Source: Serripes groenlandicus
Lineage: Eukaryota > Mollusca > Bivalvia > Cardiida > Cardiidae
Direction of reading: 5' to 3'
DNA: 64,000 nt
NCBI GenBank assembly: GCA_031761405.1
Contig: JASEVX010000003.1
Span: forward strand, 115,075,831-115,139,830
Every line of letters begins with the position of its first letter. Within the stretch, counting starts at the first letter, position 1. Shown in pieces: positions 44,880-56,210 of the stretch. Under the pieces are notes generated by a model. That model did no database searches and was not told where the DNA came from. It was given only the letters and a program-made list of their open reading frames with translations. The position numbers were made by a program, and so were the translations under genes.

Positions 44880-45342
44880 TTAACCCACAGTGACACGATA
44901 AAAAAAGAAATCGAAAACAACCATTGACGTCAGACTTTGGTAATCAGTATTCATATCAGTACGTGGGAACGCAAACACGACAACGCATCCCCTTTATCTG
45001 TATGTCCGTTTATCTTTTTATAAAACTGATCGAGTCGTTTGCTTGGGTCTATATTTCATGATAATCCGTAAAATGAGGATAATGTTCATTCTGTGTGGAA
45101 AACATTATGGGATGGGAGGAATGATGCTCCACCCCTAGTGTTCTCTGCAGAGGCATGTATAGACTCGTATGTTTCAGGGACACGATAACCCCTATCTTGT
45201 AATAAAAAACTTTATACAGCATTAACATATCCTTCTTTACATAAATATAAGCCACTCTTGCGAACAATGTAGACGAAGATTAGCCCGCACATTCATGCAG
45301 TCTAATCTTGGTCTTCAGTGTACAATTGTTATAGATTAATCT
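44880..45342. other. Unassigned stretch
   Basis: CGAAGATTAGCCCGCACATT at about 45273 is faintly family C/G-like. No gene. Confidence 0.4.
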
Positions 45343-45521
45343 TTAACTCTTTCAGCGCCAAAGTTAATATAGAGCTTTTTGCAAACAATACAGATTCAGG
45401 TGAGTCAGCTCGTGACGAGCTGTCTCACCAGAAATCAGCATTGTTTGGCTTTTAGTTTTATTTTAGACGATTTTGAACACAGAAGGGTCTGCTTTAAACA
45501 ATTCGGCGCTGAAATAGTTAA
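45343..45521 (+). mobile_element. Family B MITE, copy 2
   Basis: TTAACTCTTTCAGCGCCAAA to TTCGGCGCTGAAATAGTTAA; palindromic middle GAGTCAGCTCGTGACGAGCT. It ends 37 bp before the next tandem array. Confidence 0.85.
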
Positions 45522-45557
45522 GCAAAGATCACTCAATAGATACATAGAAAGGTAAAA

Positions 45558-46513
45558 GGTTAAGGGGCCGTAATTAGCGGAGGAATTCAAGCTGGTAGAA
45601 GGTTAAGGGGGCCGTAATTAGCGGATGAATTCAGGCTGGTAAAAGGTTAAGGGGGCCGTAATTAGCGGAGGAATTCAGGCTGGTAGAAGGTTAAAGGGGT
45701 CGTAATTAGCGGAGGAATTCAGGCTGATAGAAGGTTAAGGGGGCCATAATTAGCGGAGGAATTCAGGCTGGTAGAAGGTTAAGGGGGCCGTAATTAGCGG
45801 AGGAATTCAGGCTGGTAGAAGGTTAAGGGGGCCGTAAATAGCGGAGGGATTCAGGCTGGTAGAAGGTTAAAGGGGTCGTAATTAACGGAGGAATTCAGCC
45901 TGGTAGAAGGTTAAAGGGGCCGTAATTAGCGGAGGAATTCAGGCTGGTAGAAGTTTAAAGGGGTCGTAATTAGCGGAGGAATTCAGGCTGGTAGAAGTTT
46001 AAAGGGTCCGTAATTAGCGGAGGAATTCAGGCTGGTAGAAGGTTAAAGGGGCCGTAATTAGCGGAGGAATTCAGGCTGGTAGAAGTTTAAAGGGGTCGTT
46101 ATTAGCGGAGGAATTCAGGCTGGTAGAAGGTTAAAGGGGCCGTAATTAGCGGAGGAATTCAGACTGGTAGAGGTTTAAAGGGGTCGTAATTAGCGGAGGA
46201 ATTCAGGCTGGTAGAAGTTTAAAGGGGTCGTAATTAGCGGAGGAATTCAGGCTGGTATAAGGTTAAAGGGGCCGTAATTAGCGGAGGAATTCAGGCTGGT
46301 AGAAGTTTAAAGGGGTCGTAATTAGCGGAGGAATTCAGGCTGGTAGAAGTTTAAAGGGGTCGTAATTAGCGGAGGAATTCAGGCTGGTAGAAGGTTAAAG
46401 TGGCCGTAATTAGCGGAGGAATTCAGGCTGGTAGAAGGTTAAAGGGGTCGTAATTAGCGGAGAAATTCAGGCTGGTAGAAGGTTAAGGGGGCCGTAATTA
46501 GCGGAGGAATTCA
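45558..46513. repeat. 43/44-bp tandem array, about 22 copies
   Basis: The unit is GGTTAAGGGGGCCGTAATTA plus GCGGAGGAATTCAGGCTGG. Length alternates between 43 and 44 through the G run, and variants are GGTTAAGG, GGTTAAAG and GTTTAAAG. There is an EcoRI-like GAATTC in nearly every unit. Confidence 0.95.
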
Positions 46514-46962
46514 GAAGAGTAAGGGTTAACTAAACGAATCTAATTATACAGACAGGCAATGAGTCGAAAAACAAGTAACCCAGTTAGGGTGGGGAAATCC
46601 TTGTGCAATCTCCAGAGATTTATCGAATTGGAGAGATGCAAAATGTCCTATTAAGATAGAATCTTAAGGGGGGGTTGGTAATGAAATTTGATATTGTCAT
46701 TTTTTTAAAACTAACTTCACGTTCAATTTGGCGTGTATTTGAAAGGACTCGCAGATATTTTTTTTTCTTATTTTAAAATTAGATTCTGAAGAATAGCTTG
46801 ATTAAAACGGTCACATTTTCAGGGTTATTTCCTTCGAATGGAACTGATGTCTTTTGCACAAGTCTGTCAGGCAAACCGATGAATACCTCTTGTTTATGCA
46901 TGCAGTCCAAGAATAGTAATGCATTTACACCGCCGATTGGATAAGATTTGATGCCACGTGGT
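46514..46962. other. Unassigned stretch
   Basis: Begins AGAAGAGTAAGGGTTAAC, a family-A-tip-like end, then nothing recognised. Confidence 0.35.
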
Positions 46963-47165
46963 TTAACTCTTCCCAAATGCATCAAATTAGCAACTGGAGA
47001 CTTCGAAAACGTAAAGCAGTGGCATCTCAAATCTCTATAAATTAAAGCACAATTATTGAATAGAGTAAAAGACGTTGCGTCAAAAAGACAAATGTACGGC
47101 AAATGTTCATTATCGGACTTTGGCCATAATGTTTTCATTGACGTAAGCTGTAGATGCTGAACATT
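46963..47165 (-). mobile_element. Family A MITE, strongly decayed
   Basis: TTTAACTCTTCCCAAATGCA, AATCTCTATAAATTAAAGC and GGCCATAATGTTTTC are readable. Confidence 0.45.
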
Positions 47166-47314
47166 GCTTCTGATAATTGCTTTTTTTTTTTCTTCAAAAA
47201 GACTAACAATCTTCCTCATATTAATTTGATTTGATGATCTTTAAATGTGTTGCATGAAAGGGCATACTGTGCATGAGTGCGCACGATCTTGAAATTTACC
47301 TGACATGCTATTTT

Positions 47315-47510
47315 AGCCATTTCTCACATTCACGCTTTCTGAAGCTTCTGCGACTGAAGCGTTTTGAAAACTTGAAATTGCTCATAATGGGCAATGTTCC
47401 AGTTTTACCATATTGTTTTAAAAAATATCCATTCAATTAAAAATAGTTTTCCTTTTTGATGTCTTGATGATTCCAAGGTCGTCTGCACAGATTTGTGGGA
47501 AAGGGTAATG
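47315..47510 (+). mobile_element. Family A MITE, decayed
   Basis: ATTTCTCACATTCACGCTTTC, a short hairpin tip GCTCATAATGGGC, and GGTCGTCTGCACAGATTTGT..GGGAAAGGGTAA. Confidence 0.55.
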
Positions 47511-47597
47511 GAAATTCCAAATTGGAACATCTGAAGAAATGATGGTAAAATAGGATTAATTATATCAACTGAAGTGACACTCGTTCGGATCTGTAAA

Positions 47598-47860
47598 TGA
47601 GTCGTCCCACAAATAAACCAACATTGTGGATTCTGCGTAAAGTATCGACCCTGATCAGTCTAAGCATGCCGCGCAGGCTAACCCGGATAAACATGTTTCG
47701 CCTCCTGTGGATTTTCTGCTTCAGTAATCATTACTCAATACCTCTATCCCCCTGAGACGGACTTTGTCGGCAAGGATTAGCTTGCGCGGACTGCGCAGGC
47801 AGATCTGGGTCAATACATTACGCAGAGTATATAATGTTGTTTTTTCTCGTGGAACGGCTT
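47598..47860 (+). mobile_element. Family C MITE
   Basis: TGAGTCGTCCCACAAATAAA to TTTCTCGTGGAACGGCTT, with AAGCATGCCGCGCAGGCTAA and GGACTGCGCAGGCAGATC inside. Confidence 0.75.
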
Positions 47861-47972
47861 AAAGGCTATAAACGTAATGCAATCTTACATTCACTCGACC
47901 GAGCCTCCAAATAAATGTTTACCCTACCGCGGATTTATTTACAGCTGGACAAGAATCGTATACACGCTTTTA

Positions 47973-48194
47973 AAACCATTTCCCACATGCAACAAAGTTG
48001 CTTCAGACGCCTTCAAAATACCAATGCAAGCCTCTTTAAATGAAAGTTAAAAAATAATAATAGGTAAAAAAAAACGTTTATGGCAAAAGGAGACCTTGCT
48101 CATTATGAGCAATGTCTCCTTTTGCCGAAAAGTTTTCAAAAACCGTTCGCTTTAAAGCCGCCAAAGGTCGTCTGCATCAGGAAGAGGAATAAAC
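47973..48194 (-). mobile_element. Family A MITE
   Basis: CCATTTCCCACATGCAACAA; strong hairpin GGCAAAAGGAGACCTTGCTC / GAGCAATGTCTCCTTTTGCC with a single mismatch; decayed right end. Confidence 0.7.
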
Positions 48195-48269
48195 GGTGCT
48201 GTGAAATGGTGTGAAGTTCAGCAAATCGGCCCAGTTTTAATGAGTATCTATACTACAACGTATGATATA

Positions 48270-51200
48270 TATAAGTAAGTAAGTAAGTAAGTAAATATTT
48301 TATTATAGTGACATGTGTATATACAACAACAAAACAAAATGTAATAAATAACACCCGGCCCCATGGGCCTATAAGTCACTTTCAAAAGAAAAATAATTAA
48401 GAAAACCAAAAATAAATAAATAAAAAAACAAACAAAAAACATACAAAAAAAAACAAAAAAAGGAAAACGTGTTGTGTTGGTATCGTTCTACTTCATAACG
48501 ACTATATCAAATAGACAGATATGGGCAGTACCATTCGAAAACATCCATTCCAGAAACTTCATCTCCAAAAGAAAAATAAGGTAGATATAAAAAGTCAATA
48601 TAAGTACGTATAATTATGATTGAGATCACTTCTGGGGAAAAACAAAAAAATGAAAACGTTAATTGAAACATTTTCACACTGTCTAAAGAATAAATTTACA
48701 ATATGAGTGTTTTTGTTTAACAGCTAGGCTATGCTCTTTTCAGAAAAAGAGCAGAAGTTTTGCTGTCCACCAAATCACATAACAATAAAGTTATCGTAAT
48801 GTTAAGTAATAATATATAACTAAAAGTCCTTTACATAAACGAAATGTAAAGAAAATGTAGTCATATGTATAATCAAACACAGTTAAAAACAATCACAAGC
48901 AAAGACACTAACGAATGATTGTGTGTGTGAGTGATTCAGTCAGTGCATGTGTGAGTGAATAAATGTTTGAAAGGGAGATAGTTGTGTCTATACGGTCCTA
49001 ATAAAAAATACATAAACGTACACATATACATTATGAACATAATAATACATCATCTACAACTTGAAGACTTTTCCAAAAGAGAAAACTGTTATAGTCAAAA
49101 GCATTATGCGAGAATAAGAACTTGCACATTACGAGCAATTTTTACTCCCCATAAAATGCCCTGAAAATATGCCTACCATAATCGATTCAAAAAGTCGCCT
49201 GTATATCAAAAAGAAACAATAATCAGTTCTGCGGATATAATGCTCTCCGTCTTACAACATAGGCTTTAACTATAAATTTTGCTAATTTTCGCACATGATT
49301 CATCATTAAATAACACAATTTATTATTAAGCGATAATTGTACAAATGCCCCTGTATCAAATAGTTCACCGAATATGTCAGATCTTATTCTTGTATAAAAG
49401 TCGCATGTAACCACAAAATGCGTTTCCGACTCTATTTGTGAGCTATCACAAAATAAACATAAGCGATCATTGATTTTTTCGCCAATGTATCGGCCTGTCT
49501 CATTCTCAAAGGCAAAATCCCGCATCTTAGCTGAGCTAAAAGAGAGCGCTCGTTTTTACGTAAGTTCAGTTTAATGTAATATTCTGTGGTAAAACTATCT
49601 TTAAACAACTTATAAGTTCACAGCTTTGGTGATTGCTGAACACTTGTTGACCACTCCGACCCATAGTACTGTTTGATTTTTAATTCAGCTAGGTTCATGT
49701 TAATTACAAGTTTATTGTTATAATAATCCGTTAAGCCGATTCTGCACAAGATGCTTTTCAACTCACTACACCAATTATTTTTACAAACATTGTAATCTAT
49801 ATTAAATACAGTTTTGATAAGTCTATTTTCTTCGGTCGTGATAAGTCTATTCCAGAATCGTATTATAGACAACCATTGTCTATACACACACGGCAGCCAC
49901 CCAGTGTCCCCATTGAGTGCGGTCACAGGTGCAAATCGGTGTACCCCAAGATAGTATCTCATGCTTCTGTTATGTATGTTATCTAAACATTTATAAGTTT
50001 TAAACCCCCATGTAGATGACCCGTATTCAAGAATCGGAACTACGCAATTGTAATAAAGCTTTTCATATGTCTTGAAACCAAAGTCTTTCATGCGGCAGAA
50101 TTTTGAAATAATTCCTCCCAAAGCTCTCCCGGCGCCCTTCGATATCGCCTCACAATGTGTAGTATAGTCTAAGTGTTCATCAAAAATCACCCCTAAATAT
50201 TTATAACACTTAACGGTATCTAGCACGTGTTGACCTATTGTAAAATTGTATTCCGTTCTAAGATGTCGCTGTGGGCGAAAATGAACACATTTTGATTTAG
50301 AAGTATTAATTAAAACACGCCACTTTTTACACCATCCAGAAAGAGTATCTAACATTACTTGAAGATCATTTTCCGAAGTTGCTGTAAAAACTATGTCGTC
50401 TGCATATAAAAGTAATGACACTTTTCTGTCACCAACTTGGACTCCAATGTCAAGGTCATTTATTTCTTTAACAAGATCATTAATAAATATTGCGAACAAA
50501 GTAGGAGAGCTGCTGTCGCCTTGTTTGGCACCCTTTGAACTGGAAAACCAGTCTGTAAGTCTATTATTTATTCGTATACACGATTCTGAATTCGCAAGGA
50601 TAGACTTAAAAGAGTTGTAGACATTTCCGTCGATTCCATTGAGTAGTAATTTGTGCAAGAGCAGTTCCCTGTCGACAAAATCAAATGCTTTTTGTAGATC
50701 TATGAATGCGGTGAAAACACTTTTCTGATTACGTATTATACTGTTCAATGTAAATATGTGATCTTCGCAGGATCTTTTGGACCTAAACCCGTTTTGTTCG
50801 TCTGCTAATAAGTCATTTGATTCTAAGTGTTTCATAGTTCTTTTGTTTAAGATTGCACTGTAAAGTTTACTTGCACATGACAATAGGCTTATACCACGAT
50901 AGTTCAATGGCACGCGTTTATCAGAATTCGGGTCTTTCAATAACGGGAAAATAATTGACTTTCTCCATGGGGTTGGGATAATGCTAGTGTCAAAAATCAG
51001 TTGAAATAGGTTGTGTAATACAGCGATTACTGGCGGAAACTTCAGTGCCGCGTAAGGTACGTTGTCTATTCCCGATGCAGACTTAGATTTAGCGGACATA
51101 ATCACACTTGTCACTTCTCCTATAGAAATGGGTCTATTTAACTGTTCATTTGCAGTGTATAACGGGTCCAACATGTTCGCCTCTACTAAATGTTTAAGAG

Positions 51201-51950
51201 ATTTGGACCATTGTAAGTGTTCATCATCAAATCCAGTATTTCCTTCGTTATATAGGTTAGAAAACTCTGATCTCCACGTATCATATATGCAGTGATCTTC
51301 ATTTGAAATGCCGCCATTTTCGTCAACTACTTCCATTGGTATTGAAGACACCTTTCTTGGGCCTAATTCGTTGATTTTCGACCAAAATTCATTAGGGTTA
51401 TTTGTTGATAACTGTTCAATATCCATTGCTTTTGAGTGTCTATATTTGCGTTCAAAATATCGAAGATTTTTATCGAAAGTGTCTCTTGCACACTTATAGT
51501 CTTGGCGTTTATTCGCTCGAATGTTGTTGGTACCCTTACACTTTAAAAACGCTTTTTCTTTATCACGCAAGGCTATCCATAACTGTGAAAGTGTCTCATT
51601 CCAGTAAGGTTTATTCTTTTTGTACCGTTTATTTGTCACTTTAGTTGAGCTGTATTTTGGAACAGTAGTTTCCATTTCTTGTAATAAAGTGTCACAAAAT
51701 GTTGAGTAAACTGTGTCTATTTCATTCTGGGTTTCCCGACAAAGTTCGATAGATCTTATCAATTCCTGTAATGCACGTGAGGCGATTTCGCTAGACATAA
51801 AATCACTCGGAATCTGACGGAGTTTAAATCTAGTATTTGCACATGGCAAACTGTTTACAGGATCATCAGTACGCTCCGAAATCAAGTCACTAACGGTCAA
51901 CTGAGTCATTAAAATAGCATGATCTGGTATTTATATGAAAAAGATTACAA
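48270..51950 (-). mobile_element. LINE (non-LTR retrotransposon), 5' truncated
   Basis: On the minus strand the element ends with AATAAAATATTTACTTACTT and a (CTTA) microsatellite tail (about 48270-48305), the 3' end form of many CR1/L2-type LINEs. Upstream lie a 3' UTR of about 0.95 kb and the reading frame. The 5' limit is near 51950: the frame can be traced back to a PDHAIL stretch, the tail of an apurinic-type endonuclease domain (SDH motif), but the rest of the endonuclease is absent. A family A remnant follows at 51985. Confidence 0.8.
49223..51909 (-). pseudogene. LINE ORF2-like reverse transcriptase, one stop and one frameshift
   Basis: An uninterrupted 763-codon frame (51909 to 49618) carries the linker after the endonuclease (residues about 1-290), then RT motifs: NYRGISLLS (about 333), the catalytic FIDLQKAFDFVD (about 399), AKQGDSSSP (about 460), and YADD (about 501) with the second and third catalytic aspartates. 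The thumb holds KYLGVIF and YGSSTWGF. A TGA stop at 49618-49620 interrupts, but the same frame continues sensibly for about 35 codons. A one-base loss near 49500 then shifts into the frame at 49525-49223, which holds the C-terminal CLFC..H..C zinc-binding motif (CLFCDSSQIESETHFVVTC). Only two lesions in about 2.7 kb suggest recent activity. The product would copy RNA at a nicked target site. ORF1 is not present. Confidence 0.85.
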
Positions 51951-51984
51951 CATTATAATTATATTGGTTACCTTTCTGTCTTCG

Positions 51985-52340
51985 TGATAAGCCCTTTTTA
52001 CGTGCAGATGACTTTTGAAAACAGTATAGAAAGTACTTATGATTTAACAAGTTCTCCATTTACCAAAATGCTTTCAACTTTTATAAATAATTGTCGATTC
52101 ATTATATAGATTTTCCATTTTTCTACATCGTGCATGTAATTCCCATTACATATGCTCTGTTTCTATTACACCACTTCACCTTATTTTAACCAACACATTA
52201 TATTTTGAATAATGTTTCTTCGTCTGTTTTGTTTTATGAGCTCACTAAATGACCTAAGGTGTCGATGCACCATAACATCATACATGCATCCATACAAAGT
52301 CGCATGCTGCACATTTGATGTATGTGGGGAGCATTAAAAT
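51985..52340 (+). mobile_element. Family A MITE, decayed and interrupted
   Basis: AAGCCCTTTTTACGTGCAGA and TTTTGAAAACAGTATAGAAA at the left; CAAAGTCGCATGCTGCACAT and GTGGGGAGCATTAA at the right. About 130 bp of extra sequence lies in between. Confidence 0.4.
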
Positions 52341-52845
52341 AGTCTGTAAATTTGATAATTTTGACGCCCCAAGGAATTGTTTCTGACATTAAAATGTGTC
52401 GTTGTATTCTATCGATAATGGTTTAGGCTTGTACTAAAGTAGCAATCAAGTTTGTGATTGACTTTGGTTATTACGAAATGATGCTGAAAATCCGTTTAAT
52501 TGTAAAATAACTGATATTTGAGAAAATTAATATATAGCATAAGTTTACTTGAAGTTGCATCGTATAGATTAATCTTAAGTTAGTATATCCCTAATGGAAT
52601 CGGCGAATTACGTAGGAGGTTGTTACTGTCGAAATGACTGACAACTCCGCAAACAATACCGATCTTTTAAATCTTCGGACGGAAATCGCCGAGCCTATAT
52701 ACTATACTTCGCCGGAAATCGTCGAGTCAATTCGGGGGTTATATCTTTAAAGCAGTTTGCATCAATTAATTCACAAACGTTATGGATTACTCATTACCTT
52801 TTTATGTTTCCCTAGAGGTGTATAGCAAGCTTCACGAGGGAATGT
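52341..52845. repeat. Mostly unassigned; family I repeat, copy 1 (minus)
   Basis: About 52590-52745, read on the minus strand, contains GACTCGACGATTTCCGGCGA, TAGTATATAGGCTCGG and GATTTCCGTCCGAAG. These recur in order at 54555-54700 on the plus strand with divergence. Confidence 0.45.
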
Positions 52846-53075
52846 TTAACCCTTTCCCTCATACAACAATTCTGCAGCAGACGACTTTGGACATATTTTG
52901 TTAAAAAATAGAAAATCTTTATAATTGAATAGATAACCTATGACTAAAAGTGAAAAACATTGTGGCAAAAGGAGAAATTGCTCGTTTTGAGCAATTTCTT
53001 CTTTTGTCACTATGTTTTCAAAAAGCCGTCTGCTGCAGAGGCGTCAGAAAGCGTCTATATGAGGGAAAGGGTTAA
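52846..53075 (-). mobile_element. Family A MITE, best-preserved minus copy
   Basis: TTAACCCTTTCCCTCATACA to GAGGGAAAGGGTTAA; GTGGCAAAAGGAGAAATTGC with a GCTCGTTTTGAGC tip; GAGGCGTCAGAAAGCGTC end. A useful reference for the family. Confidence 0.9.
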
Positions 53076-53399
53076 CGTGACTTCAGATTTCTAAAGTGGT
53101 GTCACTGATCTTTGCCTGACGATATCTCTCTTACTACCAAACGTTTGACTATGTTTTCAGTACTCAAATGAAAACTTTAAACATGTTTTATTGCCGAAAT
53201 GTATTTATAACACACAGACAAAAGTTGAACAAACAAAATAATTATTTTTCAAGGCAAAGGGATCTGGACATAACTTAACTACGGCCATTCCCAGTGACTC
53301 TTACAATACAATACATAGTACGTCTTTAGATCAATTGTTCTTATTGTTTAGTAAGGAAATATCTGAAACATTTGTAGTACTGTTAATTTATGATACACA

Positions 53400-53540
53400 G
53401 TTGAAGACATAATAAGAAAATGAGAAATTTCTAATTCTAAACGCTTCCTCCTTTCCCTGCAATGTTTTCAAAAGTCGTCTGATTTAGAATCGTCAAATCT
53501 CGAAAAGTCGTCTGTATATTCAAAATGAGATAAATCGAAT
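53400..53540 (-). mobile_element. Family A MITE, core and right part
   Basis: AGTTGAAGACATAATAAGAA, CAATGTTTTCAAAAGTCGTC and GAATCGTCAAATC. Confidence 0.5.
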
Positions 53541-53976
53541 GTGATCGGATTTTTTTATAGAACTTGGATTGTGAAATATGTTTTCATATTGCAGAAAGAA
53601 ATTTACACCGATATGTATTGAACTTATATGTTACACTAGAGCAGTCATTTAGCGCTTTTGTTGCTGATTTTTTTTTTAAATGGCTCTTCCAGCTCTGTAT
53701 TTGGAAGAGTTCAAAGAAAGTTTTTGGAATATGGAGATAAAAAAGTTGAGTTGGGAAGTCAAACGAATAGGGCCTGATCAGCCGGCGAGGACAGCTCAAC
53801 ACCGTTGACACGGGCTCCATCAAATCGGTTTCAGTAGTCGAAGTGTTAAAGCCGTAGGAACAACTCTCATTACTGGCAAAATGTGTTAAAACCTTTCTAA
53901 TAACTAATGTATGCTACAATGTTTTTTAGATGTCTCATGGGAATTATAAGCGTTCACTTCTAGAATGTTAAACTAT
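53541..53976. other. Unassigned stretch
   Basis: The minus open frame at 53584-53823 shows no recognisable features. Confidence 0.35.
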
Positions 53977-54210
53977 TTAACCTTTCCCATATATCAAAAT
54001 TCTGTAGCAGATGACTTTGAAAACATATTGTTAAAAATGAGAAATATCTCAATAAATAAGAGTTTAATTCATTAAATAGAGTTGAAAACATTGTGGCAAA
54101 GGGCAAAATTGCTCGTTTTTTTATGACCAATTTTTCCTTTTGTCACAATGTTTAAAAAAGTTGTCTGCTGCAAATGCGTCAGAGTATATCTGCAATAAGG
54201 AAAGGGTTAA
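53977..54210 (-). mobile_element. Family A MITE, full length
   Basis: TTAACCTTTCCCATATATCA to AAGGAAAGGGTTAA; AAAACATTGTGGCAAAGGGC and CCTTTTGTCACAATGTTT arms with an enlarged loop. Confidence 0.8.
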
Positions 54211-54214
54211 ACCT

Positions 54215-54430
54215 TTTATCTGATAAAGGTGATATCAGCAGCAGACGAACGTTTTAAAATAGTATGGAGGAGAAATTGCCAACACACGAATATGATGCCT
54301 TCAGATTCTATAACGTTTTCAACACGGTATGAAAATTGTGTTTCCAATTTTCCAATCTTAAATATTGTTCCAAATATGTTTTCAAAGCAGACGACTATGA
54401 CACTTATAGTAACATGAATATGGTGAAAAC
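54215..54430 (-). mobile_element. Family A MITE, strongly decayed
   Basis: ATCAGCAGCAGACGAACGTTTT and GTTTTCAAAGCAGACGAC are the only clear parts. Confidence 0.35.
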
Positions 54431-54549
54431 CCCAGCTTTGTTATTATTTCCCCACATTCCAAATCCCATAGAAATGTTGTATCCGTTTAAATAAGAATAC
54501 CGAATACGGACTCTTTTCATTTGATTTCTATATCAAGGTGACATATATC

Positions 54550-54720
54550 CTGGTATCCCTAATGGACTCGGAGATCTCCGGCCGAGGTCGGTAACCATTG
54601 TAGTATATAATTGCATCGATTTCCGTCCGAATTCCGACTATAACGGATTGTTCGTGGATTTGACGGTCATTTCCGATGGGGATGATCGTCAAGCCCTCGA
54701 ACAATATTCCAATCTTCAAC
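54550..54720 (+). repeat. Family I repeat, copy 2 (plus)
   Basis: GGACTCGGAGATCTCCGGCC, TAGTATATAATTGCATCG, ATTTCCGTCCGAATTCC and TTGACGGTCATTTCC match copy 1 at 52590-52745 read in reverse. Confidence 0.45.
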
Positions 54721-55108
54721 GACCTCATGTGTTAATCGCCGAGACCTGTACAGACGTTCTGCCTTAAGATGAACCGTTACACCTTTACGATGCCACTTCA
54801 GATGAACGCACTTGATGCATTTTCATAAGCACCACTCCTTTAAGAATTAAACGAAGCCATAAGGGATATTTTGCCTTGAATGTGTTAGATACACTATAAA
54901 GTAGTGTGTAACAATGGAACGGAAAGGACCAAATTTCTTCTTGTTTCCGCAATACTTTTTTGATTAAAAGACTAAAATATAAACATAAATAAAGAAATTT
55001 CTCATTCCTTTCGACAAAAACATTGAATACATTCGTTTCATTCCGCCAGCCCATTACTATGTAGCAATTTCTTCTTTTGACGCTATTTTTGGATTTCGAA
55101 AAAGGTAT
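54721..55108. other. Unassigned stretch
   Basis: No supported feature. Confidence 0.4.
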
Positions 55109-55196
55109 AACAATGTGTGTTGATGTCGTAAAGTGTAAAAATGTGTGTTGATGTCGTAAAGGGTAAAAATGTGTGTTGATGTCGTAAAGGGTAAAC
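55109..55196 (+). repeat. 28-bp tandem repeat, 3 copies
   Basis: GTGTGTTGATGTCGTAAAGG followed by GTAAAAAT, three times. Confidence 0.85.
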
Positions 55197-55272
55197 ATTA
55201 TTTGGCAATTTCCTGTCTCTATGCCTGAAGACGTTCACAATATTGCTTATATTGACCTCAAGGAATCATATT

Positions 55273-55534
55273 TGAGCCGTTCCACGAGAAAACCAACATT
55301 ATGGACTCTGCGTAATGTATCAACCCAGATCAGCCTTTGCAGACCTCACAGGCTTATCCGAGTCGACACATTTCGTCTCAGGAGAAATGTTGTATCGATT
55401 AATGATTCCTGAAAAAGAAAATCCACAAGAGGCGAAGAGGTCTGTCAGGGTTAGCTTGTGCGGCATGCTTATGCTGATCCGGGTCGATACTTTACGAAGA
55501 GTCGACAATGTTGATTTTCTCGCGTAACGGCTCA
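55273..55534 (-). mobile_element. Family C MITE, full length
   Basis: TGAGCCGTTCCACGAGAAAA to TCTCGCGTAACGGCTCA, with GATCAGCCTTTGCAGACC and ATGCTTATGCTGATCCGGG inside. The best-matched pair of termini in the family. Confidence 0.85.
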
Positions 55535-56090
55535 TTTCACGTGTCAACAGTTGTTCATTTCAGTTTTTATTTGTTTGGAACAAACAAATTTAGAGATAAC
55601 TGCAATTCTGAAGCCATACGTCTTATGGAAAAGTTCCTAAATTTCATACGCGTGAAAGTAGTACTCAATACTTGCTCTTACTTTTCAAATGTATCACAAT
55701 TTTTGAAATAATGATATATTTATATCGTCTTTGTTTTCTTATGTGGTTCTTATATTCAAAGAGAATTTGGAAATAAAATGAAACATTGTATTTTAAAACA
55801 TGAACGCGGAGAGATTTATAAATCTCAATGAGTGAACTGCTACAGGGAGAACTATTTCCGATTTAAGCTCCAGATACGGTATTTGAATTTTCAATCACGC
55901 ATTGAAAATGTAGATAAAAACAGAATTGAAAATATTTTCTTTGTGCCTTGTCGGCCTTATAAATATAGTATAAAGAACTAAAAATACAAATATGTGCGTC
56001 ATAAAATGCATTTAAAATGACAGTAACACATTTGCAGAGAAATCGTGATCGTCGAATTCTATTTATAAATACAACGGTATGGGGGGAGTG
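55535..56090. other. Unassigned AT-rich stretch
   Basis: No supported feature. Confidence 0.4.
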
Positions 56091-56210
56091 TCTAAAGTGC
56101 GGACGCGATCTGCGGACAAATACATTATAGAGGGAAAATGCGGACAAATGCAATATAGATGGAAAATGCGGACGCTATAGAATATAGAGCAAATCTGCGG
56201 ACGCTATGAT
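56091..56210 (+). repeat. Short tandem repeat around TGCGGAC
   Basis: TGCGGACAAAT(A/G)CA and TGCGGACGCTAT(A/G), each followed by TATAGA, occur about five times at about 20-35 bp spacing. Confidence 0.6.

Noticed and set aside
45558..46513. Telomere-like GGTTAAGGGG units
   Set aside because: The period is 43/44 bp, not a 5-7 bp telomere repeat, and the array is internal.
55221..55547. Open frames on both strands
   Set aside because: They lie in the family C MITE, whose inverted ends read open in both directions.
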